This document shows positions 5,387 to 6,276 of a stretch of 6,276 nt of DNA, one piece after another (position 1 is the stretch's first letter; each line of letters opens with the position of its first letter). Position numbers and translations under genes: made by a program. The DNA is from Faecalicatena sp. (lineage in GTDB: Bacteria; Bacillota; Clostridia; Lachnospirales; Lachnospiraceae): the NCBI GenBank assembly GCA_009774255.1, contig VSNK01000307.1, forward strand, positions 1 to 6,276, given 5' to 3'. The notes beneath the pieces are model-generated. The model saw nothing but the letters and a program-made list of their open reading frames with translations. It was not told the origin of the DNA and searched no databases.

Positions 5387-5596
5387 ATGGCAAAACGAAA
5401 TCTGAAGCTTGATACTCCTGGCAATATCAGGAAAGCACTGGCAAAGGTGGCAAATATGACTTATAAAGGGGAACTTGATACCAAAACGGCCAACAGTCTT
5501 ATACTGGCCTGCAATGCAATATTAAGCGGCATCCGGACAGATGAGCAGGAAAAGAAGATTGCTGAATTGGAACAGATTCTGAATGAAAGGGAGTAG
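5387..5596 (+). CDS. Small helical phage protein, 'GNIRKALAKVANM' type (69 aa)
   Basis: Starts immediately after the previous stop, with GGAGGGG at 5374-5380. The sequence is almost wholly helical: TPGNIRKALAKVANMTYKGE, then LDTKTANSLILACNAILSGI, then a short coiled-coil end DEQEKKIAELEQILNERE. This three-part design is common in small conserved proteins found next to terminase and regulator genes in Firmicutes prophages (pattern memory). The coiled-coil end suggests oligomer formation or partnership with another protein, perhaps terminase or a regulator; no function is established. It ends just before the next gene, whose binding site overlaps its stop codon. Confidence 0.7.
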   Translation: MAKRNLKLDTPGNIRKALAKVANMTYKGELDTKTANSLILACNAILSGIRTDEQEKKIAELEQILNERE

Positions 5597-5600
5597 CGGC

Positions 5601-6050
5601 ATGAATGCACAAAGATATTTAGGAAGTCCACATTCTATAAGAAGGGAGATTGCGCAGCTAGAGGAGTCAAAACAATATTTCCTGGAAAGGGCTTCATCTA
5701 TCACTGTGCCAGTAGATCATATCAAAGTTCAAACCAGTACAACGCCTGACCGGGTGGCTAATAACGTGACGAACGCTAATAGTCTGGACGAAGAGATCGA
5801 CAGGCTGCATTCTGTTCTTTGGAAGAGAGAAAACAACATCATGAAGATGATCCGGCATATGCACGATGTAAATTATATGCAGGTGCTATTTAAAGTCTAT
5901 ATGCAAGGCAAAACCATAAAGCAGGCATCGCAGGAGATGGGGAGATCATACAATTATACGCTTGAAGTACATAAAAAAGCACTTGCGGCGTTCGATAAGA
6001 AATACTACGACTTCCTGCACGGAAAAAAGAAAGCAGAATTGCCCGTATAA
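5601..6050 (+). CDS. DUF1492 / ArpU-like late regulator with sigma-region-4-type HTH (149 aa)
   Basis: Probable transcription regulator of phage late genes. The N-terminus, about 8-30 (SPHSIRREIAQLEESKQYFL), is a helix, followed by a linker VQTSTTPDRVANNVTNANSL typical of DUF1492 proteins and a coiled region 61-85. Residues about 91-133 (NYMQVLFKVYMQGKTIKQAS to YTLEVHKKALAAF) form a sigma-70 region-4-like HTH in which QASQEMGRSYNYT is the turn and recognition helix. I prefer ATG 5601, 7 nt after AAAGGGAG (5587-5593), over the upstream ATG 5583. Relatives such as ArpU/RinA-type proteins sit before the terminase genes and switch on late transcription. Here no terminase follows; its likely targets are the repeat-flanked promoter at 6121 and the site at 3158, which is inference. 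Confidence 0.8.
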   Translation: MNAQRYLGSPHSIRREIAQLEESKQYFLERASSITVPVDHIKVQTSTTPDRVANNVTNANSLDEEIDRLHSVLWKRENNIMKMIRHMHDVNYMQVLFKVYMQGKTIKQASQEMGRSYNYTLEVHKKALAAFDKKYYDFLHGKKKAELPV

Positions 6051-6059
6051 CCAAATAAG

Positions 6060-6095
6060 AGCAGTAGCCGGATAAATCCTTGATGTTGCTTTTTC
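6060..6095 (+). terminator. Weak intrinsic terminator after the regulator gene
   Basis: AGCAGTA (6060-6066) can pair with TGTTGCT (6084-6090) including two G-T pairs, with an inner GGA/TCC helix, and T residues run through 6094. It is 9 nt after the stop codon. The stem is weak, so partial read-through is likely. Confidence 0.5.
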
Positions 6096-6101
6096 TATGT
6101 C

Positions 6102-6122
6102 TATATGGGCGTTATATGAGTT
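6102..6122. repeat. Right copy of inverted repeat next to a promoter
   Basis: Reverse complement of 3158-3178 with one mismatch. The repeat ends inside the -35 box (TTGTCA, 6121-6126), a standard position for an activator or repressor. Only the first CATATAAC half-site is complete here; the second is shortened to CATATA. Confidence 0.65.
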
Positions 6123-6149
6123 GTCAGAAGTAAAAAGATATGGTAGAAT
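6121..6149 (+). promoter_or_regulatory. Near-consensus sigma-A promoter for a right-end transcript
   Basis: TTGTCA (6121-6126), a 17-bp spacer and TAGAAT (6144-6149), preceded by TGG as in the capsid-leader promoter. The expected start is near 6156. No protein gene of note follows within the window, so the product is probably an untranslated RNA or a long leader. Confidence 0.75.
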
Positions 6150-6155
6150 TTATGA

Positions 6156-6276
6156 AGGAGTGATCGTGTTACAAGGTGGTGTAAGCCTCCCTAACTTGAA
6201 AGAGTACTCTCGGAAAGTAGGCAGGCATGCAGAAAATCGGCAGGCGATGGCAGAGCCGATCTGAAGAAAAAGTGTA
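6156..6276 (+). ncRNA. Candidate structured non-coding RNA, cut by window end
   Basis: The stretch after the promoter holds no plausible gene but shows folding signals: TTACA 6169-6173 with TGTAA 6180-6184 around loop AGGTGG (which could contact CCTCC just downstream), the palindrome AGAGTACTCT, ATCGGC with GCCGAT near 6236-6261, and a direct repeat GGCAGGC-ATG at 6220 and 6239. The RNA continues past the window. Large structured RNAs such as ROOL and GOLLD are known in Firmicutes phages, but I cannot match this sequence to either. Confidence 0.4.

Noticed and set aside
5583..5600. Upstream ATG for the 149-aa regulator
   Set aside because: The extension MKGSSG contains the binding site AAAGGGAG that serves ATG 5601, and relatives start near the helix that follows.
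6227..6276. Possible gene start (ATG at 6227, open to the window end)
   Set aside because: No convincing binding site; if the ends are joined it closes after 24 codons; it overlaps RNA stems.
6156..6276. tRNA, tmRNA, RNase P RNA or group II intron end
   Set aside because: No tRNA arms, no conserved tmRNA or RNase P blocks, no GUGYG intron start or domain V hairpin could be seen.
1..6276. CRISPR array, IS element, integrase or toxin-antitoxin pair
   Set aside because: No regularly spaced repeats, transposase or recombinase motifs, or paired toxin-antitoxin genes were found.

Overview
The window reads as part, or possibly all, of a small temperate-phage-related element from a Gram-positive anaerobe, most likely a Clostridia/Lachnospiraceae-type gut bacterium. 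The evidence is consistent strong Shine-Dalgarno sites (AGGAGG, GAGGTG), moderate GC, all genes on the + strand, and small proteins of types familiar from Firmicutes prophages. No integrase, terminase, portal, tail or lysis gene is present.

Layout from left to right. (1) Positions 1-321 have no convincing protein gene but contain a run of short hairpins. (2) 322-2307 is a replication unit: a 68-aa XRE/Cro-type HTH protein, then a 590-aa primase/RecA-like helicase protein. (3) 2308-2496 is a structured intergenic stretch with several TGCAGAG boxes (a fifth lies in the end of the rep gene), a candidate replication origin or control region. (4) 2497-3380 holds small accessory genes: a 109-aa orphan, a Cys-rich small phage protein broken by a one-base frameshift, a 30-aa peptide and a 55-aa protein. 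(5) 3391-3525 is a strong promoter, a ~95-nt leader and a perfect-stem terminator just ahead of the capsid genes; it looks like an attenuator or a small RNA gene. (6) 3573-4864 is a two-gene head module, DUF4355-type scaffold plus HK97-fold major capsid protein, closed by its own terminator. (7) 4941-6050 holds four tightly packed genes (57, 94, 69 and 149 aa) of the kind usually seen just upstream of the terminase genes, ending in a DUF1492/ArpU-like sigma-region-4 regulator and a weak terminator. (8) 6100-6276 has an operator-like repeat, a consensus sigma-A promoter and a non-coding transcript running off the window end.

Reading as a system (inference): the element can replicate with its own Rep and make its own scaffold and shell protein, but shows no portal, terminase or tail. 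This suggests a phage satellite or phage-plasmid that builds a self-encoded capsid shell and borrows packaging and tail functions from a helper phage. A 20/21 inverted repeat (3158-3178 and 6102-6122) brackets the capsid and regulator module. Both window ends are non-coding and hairpin-rich. If the molecule is circular, which cannot be shown here, they would join into one ~430-nt structured RNA driven by the promoter at 6121-6149 and leading into the HTH-rep operon.
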